Notes under the pieces: generated by a model
The model's input: only the letters and a program-made list of their open reading frames with translations
What the model was told of the DNA's origin: nothing
Databases searched by the model: none
Program-made: the position numbers and the translations under genes
Shown here: positions 9,418 to 17,449 of the stretch, piece after piece
Numbering within the stretch: position 1 is the first letter of the stretch
How the letters are laid out: every line of letters begins with the position of its first letter
From: Caballeronia insecticola
GTDB lineage: Bacteria > Pseudomonadota > Gammaproteobacteria > Burkholderiales > Burkholderiaceae
Assembly: GCF_000402035.1 (NCBI RefSeq)
Contig: NC_021289.1
Location: forward strand, 744,001 to 808,000
Reading direction: 5' to 3'
Length of the DNA stretch: 64,000 bases

Positions 9418-10650
9418 TCAGCGCGTGCGCGCCCAGTGCGCCAGCCCCGCGCACGCAATCAACAGGCTCCCGGTCACGAAGAACACCGAGTGCAGACCGA
9501 GCATCACGCCGATCTGTCCGCCGATCACCGGGCCGATCACTTGTCCGCCGAATTGCGCGGATTGCAGATAGCCGAGCATTTGTCCGCTGCTGCTTTCATC
9601 GACGGCCGTGCGCGCGAGCTTCGCGATCGACGGCAACAAACCCGCGAGCGTCATGCCCATCAGCACGCGCAGAGCGGCGAGTTGCCACCATTGATGCACG
9701 AACGCCTGCGGAATCATCGCGATGCCGGTGAGCACGAGACATCCGACAATCACGTTCCAGCTGCCGATGCGGTCGGCGAGCGCGCCCAGACGCGCCGCCG
9801 TCAGCACGCTGCCGAGCGCGGAGCACGCCATCACGACGCCCGCGATGCGCGTCACGTGATCGCCCGTCACGCCGAGACCGCCGATATACACCGTGATGAT
9901 CGGCTCGATCGACATGTTCGCGAGCAGCACCATCATCGCGGTCACGAGCAGCGCGGCGACGACCACACGGTTCGTGCGATGCGCATCGTGCGACGCCGCG
10001 TGCGACGCACGCTTTTTCGCATCGCCCGGATGGAAGTCTTCCTTCACGAGCACGATGGTCAGCAACGCGGCCACCGCGATCATGCCCGCGCCCGCGAAGA
10101 ACGTGCCGCGAATGCCGATCAGACCCGGCAACATGCCGCCGATCAGCGGCCCGGCGAGATTGCCCGCGAGCGCGCCCGTCGACAGAATGCCGAGCGCCCA
10201 GCCGGCCCGTTCGCGCGGCGCCTGCGTGCCGATCATCACCGTGGAGGCCGACGCGTATCCGCCGATCAATCCCGCGAGCAAACGCAGCGCGACCAGTTGC
10301 TGCACCGAATGCGCGACGCCGATCAGCGACATCACGATCGCCATGCCCACGGCGGCGCGCACGAGCATCGGCTTGCGGCCGTAGCGGTCGGCGAGGCGGC
10401 CCCAGAGCGGGGCGGTCACGGCGGTGCCGAGAAACGTCGCGCTGAACGCGACGCCCGACCATTCGATCACCGACGCCTGCGACTCGACGCCGAGCTGACG
10501 CACGTACAGCGGCAAGAACGGCAGCAGCATGCTCAGGCTGACGAGCGTCGTGAAGGAGCCGAAGACGGCGACGACGAGATTGCGCCGCCAGTACTGCGCG
10601 TTGCGTTCCGCGTATCCGGGCGGAATCGCGGGTTGAAGGATGTGGCTCAT
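9418..10650 (-). CDS. MFS drug efflux transporter, DHA1 (TetA-like) family
   Basis: A 410-residue proton antiporter-type MFS. Motif A is clear between helices 2 and 3 (GRLADRYGRKPML), and GALAGNLAGPLIGG matches the helix-5 motif C of drug:H+ antiporters. A central histidine-rich cytoplasmic loop (HASHDAHRTNR region) separates the two halves. The gene starts inside the end of the upstream MFS gene (ATGA overlap), so the two transporters are translationally coupled. A multidrug or metabolite exporter is likely; the substrate is unknown. Confidence 0.87.
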   Translation of the reverse strand: MSHILQPAIPPGYAERNAQYWRRNLVVAVFGSFTTLVSLSMLLPFLPLYVRQLGVESQASVIEWSGVAFSATFLGTAVTAPLWGRLADRYGRKPMLVRAAVGMAIVMSLIGVAHSVQQLVALRLLAGLIGGYASASTVMIGTQAPRERAGWALGILSTGALAGNLAGPLIGGMLPGLIGIRGTFFAGAGMIAVAALLTIVLVKEDFHPGDAKKRASHAASHDAHRTNRVVVAALLVTAMMVLLANMSIEPIITVYIGGLGVTGDHVTRIAGVVMACSALGSVLTAARLGALADRIGSWNVIVGCLVLTGIAMIPQAFVHQWWQLAALRVLMGMTLAGLLPSIAKLARTAVDESSSGQMLGYLQSAQFGGQVIGPVIGGQIGVMLGLHSVFFVTGSLLIACAGLAHWARTR

Positions 10651-11849
10651 TTCGACCTCAATGCGGCGAAAAGATCGACGGCGAGTGCAATCGCGAGCGC
10701 CGCCGCGCCGATTGCAAACAACAACGGATAGTTGCCGCCGCTATTCGAAAACAGGAAAGACAGACCGTATGCCGCGAGCGCCTGCAACACGGCGAAGCTC
10801 GTCGTCGCGGTGCTCCACGCGCGCTTCTGCGCGGCCGGATGATGCGCCAGCAATTCGTTCACGCGCCCGAGCACGAGCGGCACGATGCCCGGCGTGAACG
10901 CGCCGACCACCACGCTCGACACGATCAGCAGCGCGGGATTCGATGTGATCGCCGGAATGGCGACGGCCGCGAGCTGAAGCAGATACGCGACGCGCAACGC
11001 GGGACCGAAACCGGCGCGATCGGCGAGATGGCCGCTCAACAGCGGACCGGCAATCGCGCCGAGCCCGTACAGCACCCAGTATTCGGCGCCCGCATCGACG
11101 CCCTTGCCCAGACCGCGCGCGACGAAATCGACGAGAAAGATCATGTGCGGCACGAGACCCGCCGCGTTCAGCGCGTATTCGGCGAACAGCGCGTGCAACG
11201 CGGGCGGCGTCGGCGCCTTTGCATGCGCGTGCGCGCCGGCATGTGCGGGCGCGGGCGCGTCCTGCGATGGCCATCCGTTCCACGCAACGCCAGTCAGCAC
11301 GAGCGAAACGGCGGCGAGTCCGATCCATGTCTGCGTGAGCCCTTGCCGCAGCAACAGCGGCACGATCGTCCCCGATGCTGCGATGCCGAGCCCGATGCCC
11401 GTGAAGATCGCGCCGCTCGCGAATCCGCGACGCGACGGCGCGACGTGCGCAATGATCGTCGGCGCGGCGAGCACCATCAGCGCGCCGCCGGAAATGCCCG
11501 ACAGAAAGCGCCAGACGAAGAACCACAGGAACGAAACCGGCAGCGCGCAGGCGACAAAGGCGAGCGTCGCGAGCAGCATCATCGCGCGCAGGATCGTCGC
11601 GGCGCGAAAGTGCCGGGCGAGCACGCCGCCCGTGAGCGCGCCGGCGAGATAGCCGCCGAGATTGGCCGCGCCGAGATAAGCCGCCGTCGATGCCGGAAAC
11701 CAGTGCGCGCCGATAATCGCCGGCAACAGCGGCGTGTAGGCAAAACGCGCGAGCCCGATGCCGACCAGACTCGCGCTGGCCCCGGCGAGCACGCCGCGCC
11801 AGACCTGAAATGTCCCGCCCTCCGGTGAATCCGACACTGCGTAACGCAT
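10647..11849 (-). CDS. YbfB/YjiJ-family MFS transporter
   Basis: A 400-residue membrane carrier; the N-terminal GIGLARFAYTPLLPAI is the hallmark of the YbfB/YjiJ MFS family, whose substrates are largely unknown. GGAGG lies 4 nt before the ATG used here; an ATG 27 bp upstream lacks one. It overlaps the downstream DHA1 transporter by 4 bp, forming a two-carrier operon. The LysR gene 110 bp upstream on the same strand could be its regulator. Confidence 0.87.
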   Translation of the reverse strand: MRYAVSDSPEGGTFQVWRGVLAGASASLVGIGLARFAYTPLLPAIIGAHWFPASTAAYLGAANLGGYLAGALTGGVLARHFRAATILRAMMLLATLAFVACALPVSFLWFFVWRFLSGISGGALMVLAAPTIIAHVAPSRRGFASGAIFTGIGLGIAASGTIVPLLLRQGLTQTWIGLAAVSLVLTGVAWNGWPSQDAPAPAHAGAHAHAKAPTPPALHALFAEYALNAAGLVPHMIFLVDFVARGLGKGVDAGAEYWVLYGLGAIAGPLLSGHLADRAGFGPALRVAYLLQLAAVAIPAITSNPALLIVSSVVVGAFTPGIVPLVLGRVNELLAHHPAAQKRAWSTATTSFAVLQALAAYGLSFLFSNSGGNYPLLFAIGAAALAIALAVDLFAALRSK

Positions 11850-11959
11850 GCTGCCTCCGCTACTGCTCGCGGGCACGGTCTACGTGCCCTTCTCATGAAG
11901 GCAGTCTATATTCGATCGATCGGCGAGGGAATGAACGCGAATCGGAAGATAATCTTCCG

Positions 11960-12883
11960 CTAATCGGTTGAATCGAGTGTCAATTGCTTGAACAGACGGC
12001 GCAGGCGCGGCGTGGCGAAATCGACGAATGCGCGCACTTTCGGCACCGCAAGACGTCCGTGCGGCGTGAGCAGATGCACCGGCAGCGGCGCGTGTTCGCT
12101 GTCGGACAGGACGATTTGCAGCGTCTTGTCTTTCACTTCCTTCGCCACGTGATAGGAAAAGAGGCGCGTCAGGCCATGCCCTTCGACCGCGGACGCCACC
12201 GCCGCCTGCACCGTGTTCACAATGACGCGCGGCGCGAACTGCACGACTTGCGGAATCGCCGAGCCGCTCGACGTCGGAAAGCTCCACGAATCGAGGCCGA
12301 AATGCGTCATCGAGATGATCTGGTGATGCGCGAGATCGGCGGGCTTGCGGATCGGCGGATGCTTCGCCAGATAACGCGGCGACGCGGCCACGACACGCCG
12401 CACATCGCCGACGGGAATCGCGACCAGCGTCGAGTCCGACAGATGCGCGATGCGCAACGCAATGTCGATGCCTTCGTCGATCAGGCTCACGGGCCGGTCG
12501 AGCAGTTGCAGGCGCACCGATACGCCGGGAAAACGCCCGATGAAATCGTCGAGCATGGGCCGTAACAGATCTTCTCCGGCGGCGACAGGCGCGGTGATCG
12601 TCAGGAGGCCGCGCGGCGCGGAACGCTCATGCGCGATCAGGAGATCGGCTTCTTCGAGGTCGGTCAGAATGCGTCGGCAGGCGGCCGCGTAACGCTCGCC
12701 CGCCTCCGACAGTTTGATGGTGCGCGTCGTGCGATGAAGCAGCGCCGTGCCGGTATGCGCTTCGAGAAACGCGATAGCCCGGCTCACGGCGGCGGGCGAG
12801 CGGCCGAGCCGCCGCCCCGCGCCCGCCAGACTGCCTTCGTCCAGCGTGGCGATGAACACTTTCATCGCGTCGATTCGGTCCAT
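11960..12883 (-). CDS. LysR-family transcriptional regulator
   Basis: A 307-residue LysR protein opening with MDRIDAMKVFIATLDEG, typical of the PA2758/DmlR-like branch. The helix-turn-helix is around residues 18-38 (GAGRRLGRSPAAVSRAIAFL), followed by a substrate-binding domain. A much longer reading frame continues upstream through the Ohr gene in another frame, but the family start and sequence character fix the ATG chosen here. It lies upstream of the two coupled MFS genes and 95 bp downstream of ohr, all on the same strand, so it may control the transporter pair. Confidence 0.88.
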   Translation of the reverse strand: MDRIDAMKVFIATLDEGSLAGAGRRLGRSPAAVSRAIAFLEAHTGTALLHRTTRTIKLSEAGERYAAACRRILTDLEEADLLIAHERSAPRGLLTITAPVAAGEDLLRPMLDDFIGRFPGVSVRLQLLDRPVSLIDEGIDIALRIAHLSDSTLVAIPVGDVRRVVAASPRYLAKHPPIRKPADLAHHQIISMTHFGLDSWSFPTSSGSAIPQVVQFAPRVIVNTVQAAVASAVEGHGLTRLFSYHVAKEVKDKTLQIVLSDSEHAPLPVHLLTPHGRLAVPKVRAFVDFATPRLRRLFKQLTLDSTD

Positions 12884-12978
12884 GTCCGCCCGTAGAGTGG
12901 CTTGTGTCGCTTGGTGTCGCTTGTTCGATGGATCGACAAGTCTACCGCGAGCGTCATCGGCGAATCGGGCGCAATGCG

Positions 12979-13398
12979 TCAGACCACCGCGATCGTCACG
13001 TCGATATTGTTCTTCAGCGCCTTCGAGTACGGGCAGGTGTTGTGCGCCGTCTGCGCGATTTCCTCCGCCACCTCGCGCTCGATGCCCGGCAGGCTCACGT
13101 TCAGGCGCGCGCGCAGCAGATAGGCTTCGCCGCTCGTGCCGAGATCCACTTCCGCATCGACGGCGGTTTCGGCGGGCAGACGCACTTTGAGCTTCGCGGC
13201 GGCCTTGCCCATCGCGCCGATGAAACACGCGGACCAGCCGGCCGCGAGCATTTGCTCGGGGTTGGTTCCGGGGCCCGTCGATCCGGGCGGCGAGAGCTTC
13301 ACGTCGAGACGGCCATCGGAGCTTTGCGCGAAACCTTCGCGGCCGCCGACGACGCGGGTTTTGCCGGTGTACAGAACGGTATCGATTTGCGTGGTCAT
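12979..13398 (-). CDS. ohr: Ohr organic hydroperoxide resistance peroxidase
   Basis: Thiol peroxidase of the Ohr/OsmC fold that reduces fatty-acid and other organic hydroperoxides using lipoylated proteins. The two catalytic cysteines are present in the conserved contexts WSACFIGAM and NTCPYSKA, and length (139 aa) is typical. The Ohr branch is preferred over OsmC because of the N-terminal VLYTGKTRVVGGREG segment and compact size. No OhrR gene is adjacent; control is unclear. Confidence 0.92.
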   Translation of the reverse strand: MTTQIDTVLYTGKTRVVGGREGFAQSSDGRLDVKLSPPGSTGPGTNPEQMLAAGWSACFIGAMGKAAAKLKVRLPAETAVDAEVDLGTSGEAYLLRARLNVSLPGIEREVAEEIAQTAHNTCPYSKALKNNIDVTIAVV

Positions 13399-13434
13399 GG
13401 TGAAATCCTTGTGGAATCGTGAAAGTGGAAACGC

Positions 13435-13713
13435 TTAGTGATGCGCGAACAGACGGGCGACGTCACCGGTCGACGCGCCGCGCGCGCCCGACTGCGAGAA
13501 CGAATCTCCCATGCCGCCGTATGCCTGCTCCTGAGCCTTTGAAGCCCCGCTCTCGTTGGCAATGGTCTGCGCGCTCACGCCGCGCTGCGATGCGGGCGCA
13601 CCGGCGAGCGGGTCGTAATGCGGCGCGGGACCGTAGCCGCTGCTGGCGAACGCGGAACCGGCGGCGACTGCGCTAACGGCGATAACTGCGGCGGTGACAA
13701 TTTTCTTGAACAT
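13435..13713 (-). CDS. Small exported protein, unknown function
   Basis: A 92-residue protein with a clear signal peptide (basic start, hydrophobic core AVIAVSAVAAGSAFA, cleavage about residue 24). The mature part is rich in Gly, Ser, Ala and Gln and contains no recognised catalytic motif. It sits directly downstream of another small exported protein (55 bp gap) on the same strand, and both are likely transcribed from the region that carries a tandem response-regulator-like site. A DUF4148-like relation is possible from gene context only. Confidence 0.65.
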   Translation of the reverse strand: MFKKIVTAAVIAVSAVAAGSAFASSGYGPAPHYDPLAGAPASQRGVSAQTIANESGASKAQEQAYGGMGDSFSQSGARGASTGDVARLFAHH

Positions 13714-13768
13714 GATGACTCTCTCTTCAGTGAATTCGATGAATGCCTGGCCTGAATTGGCAGGCTGA

Positions 13769-13987
13769 TCAGCTGCCGCGGAACAGGTTGTTCAACGCGG
13801 CGATCTCACCGTCGCGTTGCGCCTGCGCCAGTTCGCGTTTGACTTCGGCGCGCGTCTTGCCCATGTATGCGTGACTGGCGGTGACTTGCTGCGTTTGCGG
13901 GGTCATCGGTTCGTTCGTCACGGCTGCGTGAGCAACACCGGTCATGGTGCCGGCGACGAGAGCGAAAGCTGCGATCGTGGATTTCAT
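13769..13987 (-). CDS. DUF4148-family small exported protein
   Basis: A 72-residue periplasmic protein with a signal peptide (about 1-21, ending AHA). The mature part carries KTRAEVKRELAQAQRDGE, the recurring motif of the DUF4148 family that is expanded in Burkholderiaceae and has no known function. AAGGAG lies 7 nt before the ATG. It is the first gene of a pair, with a composite repeat element 155-200 bp upstream that resembles tandem OmpR-type half-sites. Confidence 0.75.
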   Translation of the reverse strand: MKSTIAAFALVAGTMTGVAHAAVTNEPMTPQTQQVTASHAYMGKTRAEVKRELAQAQRDGEIAALNNLFRGS

Positions 13988-14145
13988 GGCGTTTCTCCTT
14001 CGATGGATGAATCAGTCGGTTGTCTGTGTTACGGCACGTGGGCTGGGCGGATGTCCGTGTTGCGTTTTCATCGCCAGCCGTCGTTGGGTGTATTTGAAGG
14101 TCCGCAGGTATCCGGGATGTGTCGGCGAAGCGGCTTCTATGCAAT

Positions 14146-14187
14146 GTTTTGTATCGCGTACGCGGCAGATACATTGCGATACGAAAG
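14146..14187. promoter_or_regulatory. Composite tandem half-site element, copy 1
   Basis: Two abutting decamers on the plus strand, GATACATTGC (14168-14177) and GATACGAAAG (14178-14187), face an inverted decamer GATACAAAAC on the minus strand (14146-14155). Direct repeats of one helical turn are how OmpR/PhoB-type regulators bind as dimers. It lies between the thioredoxin-like gene end and the DUF4148 gene, and copy 2 lies near the response-regulator gene. Binding by that regulator is inference. Confidence 0.6.
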
Positions 14188-14201
14188 CCCGCTTCGCCCC
14201 T

Positions 14202-14735
14202 TCACGGCTGCGCGAGCAATGCCGCGATCGCCGCTTCGGTCCGCGCGTAATCGCCCTCGCCTACGTGCGTGTAGGCCACGCGCCCTTGCTTGTCGATGAG
14301 ATAAAACGCCGGCCAATACTGGTTGCGATACGCGGCCCAGGTCGCATAGCGGTTGTCCTGTGCGACGGGATACGTGATACCGAAGCGTTCGATGGCGCGC
14401 TGCACGTTGCCGGTGTCGTGCTCGAACGGAAACTCGGGCGTATGCACGCCGACCACGACAAGCCCGCGCTCCCCATACTTGCGATGCCACGCGTTCACGG
14501 CCGGCAGCGTGTTGACGCAGTTGCCGCACGCGAAGGTCCAGAAATCGACCAGCACGACCTTGCCGCGCAGTTGTGCGAGCGTGAGCGGCGGGCTGTTGAG
14601 CCATGTGTCGATGCCGGCGAATTCCGGTGCGATCCGGGCGTCGGGGCCGGCGGGCGCGGCGGCCTGCGCGGGCGCGACGGCGGCACAGGCCGCGAGTCCG
14701 GCGCACGGGGCCATGCCTTTGATTGCGGGGAGCAT
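14202..14735 (-). CDS. TlpA/DipZ-like periplasmic thioredoxin-family protein
   Basis: Redoxin-fold protein, 177 aa, with a signal peptide (about 1-26, ending AQA). The active site is the CGNC in FWTFACGNCVNTLPAVNAW, with LVDFW before it and a cis-Pro region YWPAFYLIDKQG later. Such proteins reduce or oxidise disulfides outside the cytoplasm; the N-terminal layout recalls the redoxin domain of DipZ/TlpA. AAGGA lies 8 nt before the ATG. It is transcribed away from the two-component system, with a shared-looking regulatory element in the intergenic region. Confidence 0.82.
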   Translation of the reverse strand: MLPAIKGMAPCAGLAACAAVAPAQAAAPAGPDARIAPEFAGIDTWLNSPPLTLAQLRGKVVLVDFWTFACGNCVNTLPAVNAWHRKYGERGLVVVGVHTPEFPFEHDTGNVQRAIERFGITYPVAQDNRYATWAAYRNQYWPAFYLIDKQGRVAYTHVGEGDYARTEAAIAALLAQP

Positions 14736-14879
14736 GACGAAGTCCTTTGAAATGCGGTAAAAATCGGGGCGTTCGATGAGCATCGAAACATCCCGGCAGG
14801 CCGACGTTCGTATCGGCATGACCGCATTGGACTGCGCGCGCGTATCGCGCTTGTGTCGCGGCGACGCGCGTTGCGCAAT

Positions 14880-14922
14880 GTTATGTATCGCCCGGCATGC
14901 GGGATACACTGCGATACAAAAC
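14880..14922. promoter_or_regulatory. Composite tandem half-site element, copy 2
   Basis: Plus-strand decamers GATACACTGC (14903-14912) and GATACAAAAC (14913-14922) are in direct repeat, facing an inverted GATACATAAC on the minus strand (14880-14889). Layout and spacing are as in copy 1, and one decamer is identical between copies. The element lies between the divergent thioredoxin-like gene and the response-regulator operon, about 145 bp from the former start, and could control both. Confidence 0.6.
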
Positions 14923-14975
14923 ACCCGCCGAGACGCGCTATAACACAGACATCGCGCAATCGGCGGGAGCTTCGA

Positions 14976-15119
14976 ATGAAACGCATGCTGGCAATGCTCG
15001 CCTTTCTCGTAGGCGGGATCGCAACCGAAATGGCCCATCCGGTTCAATGTCTCTTGATCAGTCCGAGCCGGATGCAACTCAAGCGTCAAAGACCACGGTC
15101 CATCGATGGAAACCACTGA
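14976..15119 (+). CDS. Possible 47-residue leader peptide overlapping the response-regulator start
   Basis: Short open frame with GGGAG 6 nt before its ATG and a hydrophobic N-terminal stretch (LAMLAFLVGGIA) followed by a basic tail. Its end overlaps the response-regulator start by 14 bp, which would couple the two. The regulator itself has a weak ribosome site, so translation of this frame may feed it. It could equally be a chance frame in the leader; no family is recognised. Confidence 0.35.
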   Translation: MKRMLAMLAFLVGGIATEMAHPVQCLLISPSRMQLKRQRPRSIDGNH

Positions 15120-15846
15120 CCACGTATTGATCGTCGACGACGATCGCGGCATTCGCGAACTGCTCGCGACTTACCTCGAAAAGAACGGCATGCGCGTATC
15201 GCTCGCGGCGAACGGCCGGCAGATGCGCGCGGTGCTCGATCAGGGCGCGCCCGATCTCGTCGTGCTCGATCTGATGCTGCCCGGCGAAGACGGCCTCGTG
15301 CTGTGCCGCGAGTTGCGCTCGGGCAAATTCCGCGACGTGCCCGTGCTGATGCTCACTGCGCGCAACGAGGAAGCCGACCGCATTCTCGGCCTCGAAATGG
15401 GCGCCGACGACTATCTGCCGAAGCCGTTCGCCGTGCGCGAACTGCTGGCGCGCATCCGCTCGGTCCTGCGCCGCACGCGCATGCTGCCGCCCGGAATGGA
15501 AGTGACGGAATCCGCGCAGATGCTCGGCTTCGGCGACTGGCGGCTGGACACGACCGCGCGCCATCTGCTCGACGCCGAAGGCACCATGGTCGCGCTCTCG
15601 GGCGCGGAGTATCGGCTGTTGCGCGTGTTCCTCGATCATCCGCAGCGCGTGCTCACGCGCGATCAACTGCTGAATCTGACGCAGGGCCGCCAGGCCGACG
15701 CGTTCGACCGCTCGATCGACCTGCTCGTCTCGCGCCTGCGCCAGCGTCTGCGCGACACGGCGCGCGAACCGCGCTACATCAAGACGCTGCGCAGCGAGGG
15801 CTATGTGTTTTCCGCCGAAGTCAAACCGCTCGAGTCGTCTTCATGA
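15106..15846 (+). CDS. OmpR-family two-component response regulator
   Basis: A 246-residue regulator with an N-terminal receiver (acidic pair D11/D12, phospho-acceptor D55 in LVVLDLMLPGEDG, and Lys in the DDYLPKPF loop) and a C-terminal OmpR-type winged helix (about 145-240, with SGAEYRLLRVFLDHP and the RYIKTLRSEGYVF end). It overlaps the following kinase by 4 bp. Two copies of a tandem GATAC half-site element flank the divergent thioredoxin-like gene and are its best candidate targets. The stimulus is unknown. Confidence 0.93.
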   Translation: METTDHVLIVDDDRGIRELLATYLEKNGMRVSLAANGRQMRAVLDQGAPDLVVLDLMLPGEDGLVLCRELRSGKFRDVPVLMLTARNEEADRILGLEMGADDYLPKPFAVRELLARIRSVLRRTRMLPPGMEVTESAQMLGFGDWRLDTTARHLLDAEGTMVALSGAEYRLLRVFLDHPQRVLTRDQLLNLTQGRQADAFDRSIDLLVSRLRQRLRDTAREPRYIKTLRSEGYVFSAEVKPLESSS

Positions 15847-17180
15847 GCACGCTTGCCACATCTTCCCTGTTGCACTGGCCGCGCACGCTGTTCGCGCGGC
15901 TCGCGCTGATTCTCGTCGTCGGACTGGCGCTGGCGCAGACCTGTTCGTTCCTGCTGACCATGCGGGAGCGCGACGAGTCGATGACCAACGTGATGGTCGG
16001 CTATGTCGAGCGCGAAGTCGCGAGTTCGGTCGCGCTGCTCGACCATCTGCCGCCGAACGAGCGCGCGGAGTGGCTGCCCCGGCTCGCGCGGCGCAGCTAC
16101 GAATTCATCCTCGGGCCGGGCATCACCGACCCGAGCGGCACGCCGCCCGATGCGGCGCTGGCGGAGCGCTTCGCCCGCTCGATCGGCGACGGCATCGGCA
16201 AGCGTTATCCGCTGACGATCAACGGCGTACTCGGCGACAAGGATCGCTTTCAGGCGCATCTGCGTCTGTCGGATGGCTCGCCGCTCACCATCGACATGCG
16301 TCCGATGTCCGGCACGCCGCTTTCGGGCTGGCTGCCGCTGGTGCTGGTGCTGCAACTGATCGTGCTGGGCGGATGCTGCTGGCTCGCGGTGCGCGTCGCG
16401 ACGGGTCCGCTCAAGCAGCTCGCCCGCGCCGCCGATACGCTCGGCCCCGATCTCAAGGGCAAACGTCTGCCGGAATCCGGGCCGGAAGAAGTCGCGCACG
16501 CGGCGAAGGCGTTCAACGCGATGCAGGACCGCGTCGCGATGTACATGACCCAGCGCATGCAGATTCTCGCGGCCATCACGCACGACCTGCAGACGCCGAT
16601 CACGCGCATGCGCCTGCGCGTCGACGTGATGGACGACGATTCCACCGGCGCCAAGCTCCAGCAGGATCTGAAGGAAATGGAATCGCTCGTGAAGGAAGGC
16701 GTGACCTACGCGCGCACCTTGCACGGCACGAACGAGGCGCCGCGCCGCATCGATGCGGACGCGCTGTTCGAAAGCATCGTCGACGATTATCTGGACGCGG
16801 GGCAGACCGTGACGCTCTCCGGACGCATCGGCGGCGCGCTGATGGCGCCTCCGCAGGCGCTGAAACGCGTGCTGGGCAATCTCGTCGACAACGCGATCAA
16901 GTATTCCGGCGCGGCGGAAATCGAAATCGCGTCGCGGAATGACGGCCGCGCCGTGATTTCCGTGCTGGATCGCGGGCCGGGCATTCCGGATGAATCGCTC
17001 GAAGCGGTGTTCGAGCCGTTCGTCCGACTCGAAGGATCGCGCAACCGGCAGACCGGCGGCACGGGGCTCGGCCTCGCCATCGCGCGGCAACTGACGCTCG
17101 CGATGGACGCGGCGCTCACGCTGCATCATCGGGAAGGCGGCGGGCTAGAAGCGCGGCTCGTGCTGAATCAGGCGAAATAG
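15843..17180 (+). CDS. Membrane sensor histidine kinase, EnvZ-like
   Basis: Partner kinase of the upstream regulator (ATGA overlap), 445 aa. It has a first membrane helix (about 15-35), a periplasmic sensor of roughly 125 residues, a second helix (about 162-182), HAMP, and the dimerisation domain with phospho-acceptor H247 in AAITHDLQTPITRMR. The ATP-binding domain follows with N-box NLVDNAIKYSG, G1 DRGPGIP and GGTGLGLAIARQL. The architecture is that of EnvZ-type osmotic or envelope-stress sensors; the ligand is not predictable. Confidence 0.92.
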   Translation: MSTLATSSLLHWPRTLFARLALILVVGLALAQTCSFLLTMRERDESMTNVMVGYVEREVASSVALLDHLPPNERAEWLPRLARRSYEFILGPGITDPSGTPPDAALAERFARSIGDGIGKRYPLTINGVLGDKDRFQAHLRLSDGSPLTIDMRPMSGTPLSGWLPLVLVLQLIVLGGCCWLAVRVATGPLKQLARAADTLGPDLKGKRLPESGPEEVAHAAKAFNAMQDRVAMYMTQRMQILAAITHDLQTPITRMRLRVDVMDDDSTGAKLQQDLKEMESLVKEGVTYARTLHGTNEAPRRIDADALFESIVDDYLDAGQTVTLSGRIGGALMAPPQALKRVLGNLVDNAIKYSGAAEIEIASRNDGRAVISVLDRGPGIPDESLEAVFEPFVRLEGSRNRQTGGTGLGLAIARQLTLAMDAALTLHHREGGGLEARLVLNQAK

Positions 17181-17233
17181 CGCATCTCCAACATAAGACG
17201 TCCTATGTCTTTCGACCTAGGCGTTAGCCCGGC

Positions 17234-17263
17234 TTGACGGTCGGCAGACGACTCCGCTAACGT
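17234..17263 (+). promoter_or_regulatory. Candidate sigma70 promoter upstream of the GH28 gene
   Basis: TTGACG (17234-17239) and TAACGT (17258-17263) are separated by 18 bp in the region between the kinase end and the GH28 lipoprotein gene, whose ATG is about 190 bp downstream. The -35 box is good and the -10 box mediocre. The 270-bp intergenic region shows no other gene. Confidence 0.4.
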
Positions 17264-17449
17264 TTGCTCCAACACTCACGCGCCGGGCAGACGCCGGAGT
17301 CGTCATGCGGTTTCGATACGCCGAAGTCATACGACATCGTTTCTGTCTTCGACCGTCTCCGGCACGCTGACGCACACTTCCCCGCGCGCGCCATCGCGCC
17401 GTGCGCACAGTCACATGAAAGCCGGACGAACCGGACCAGGAGACGCCCC

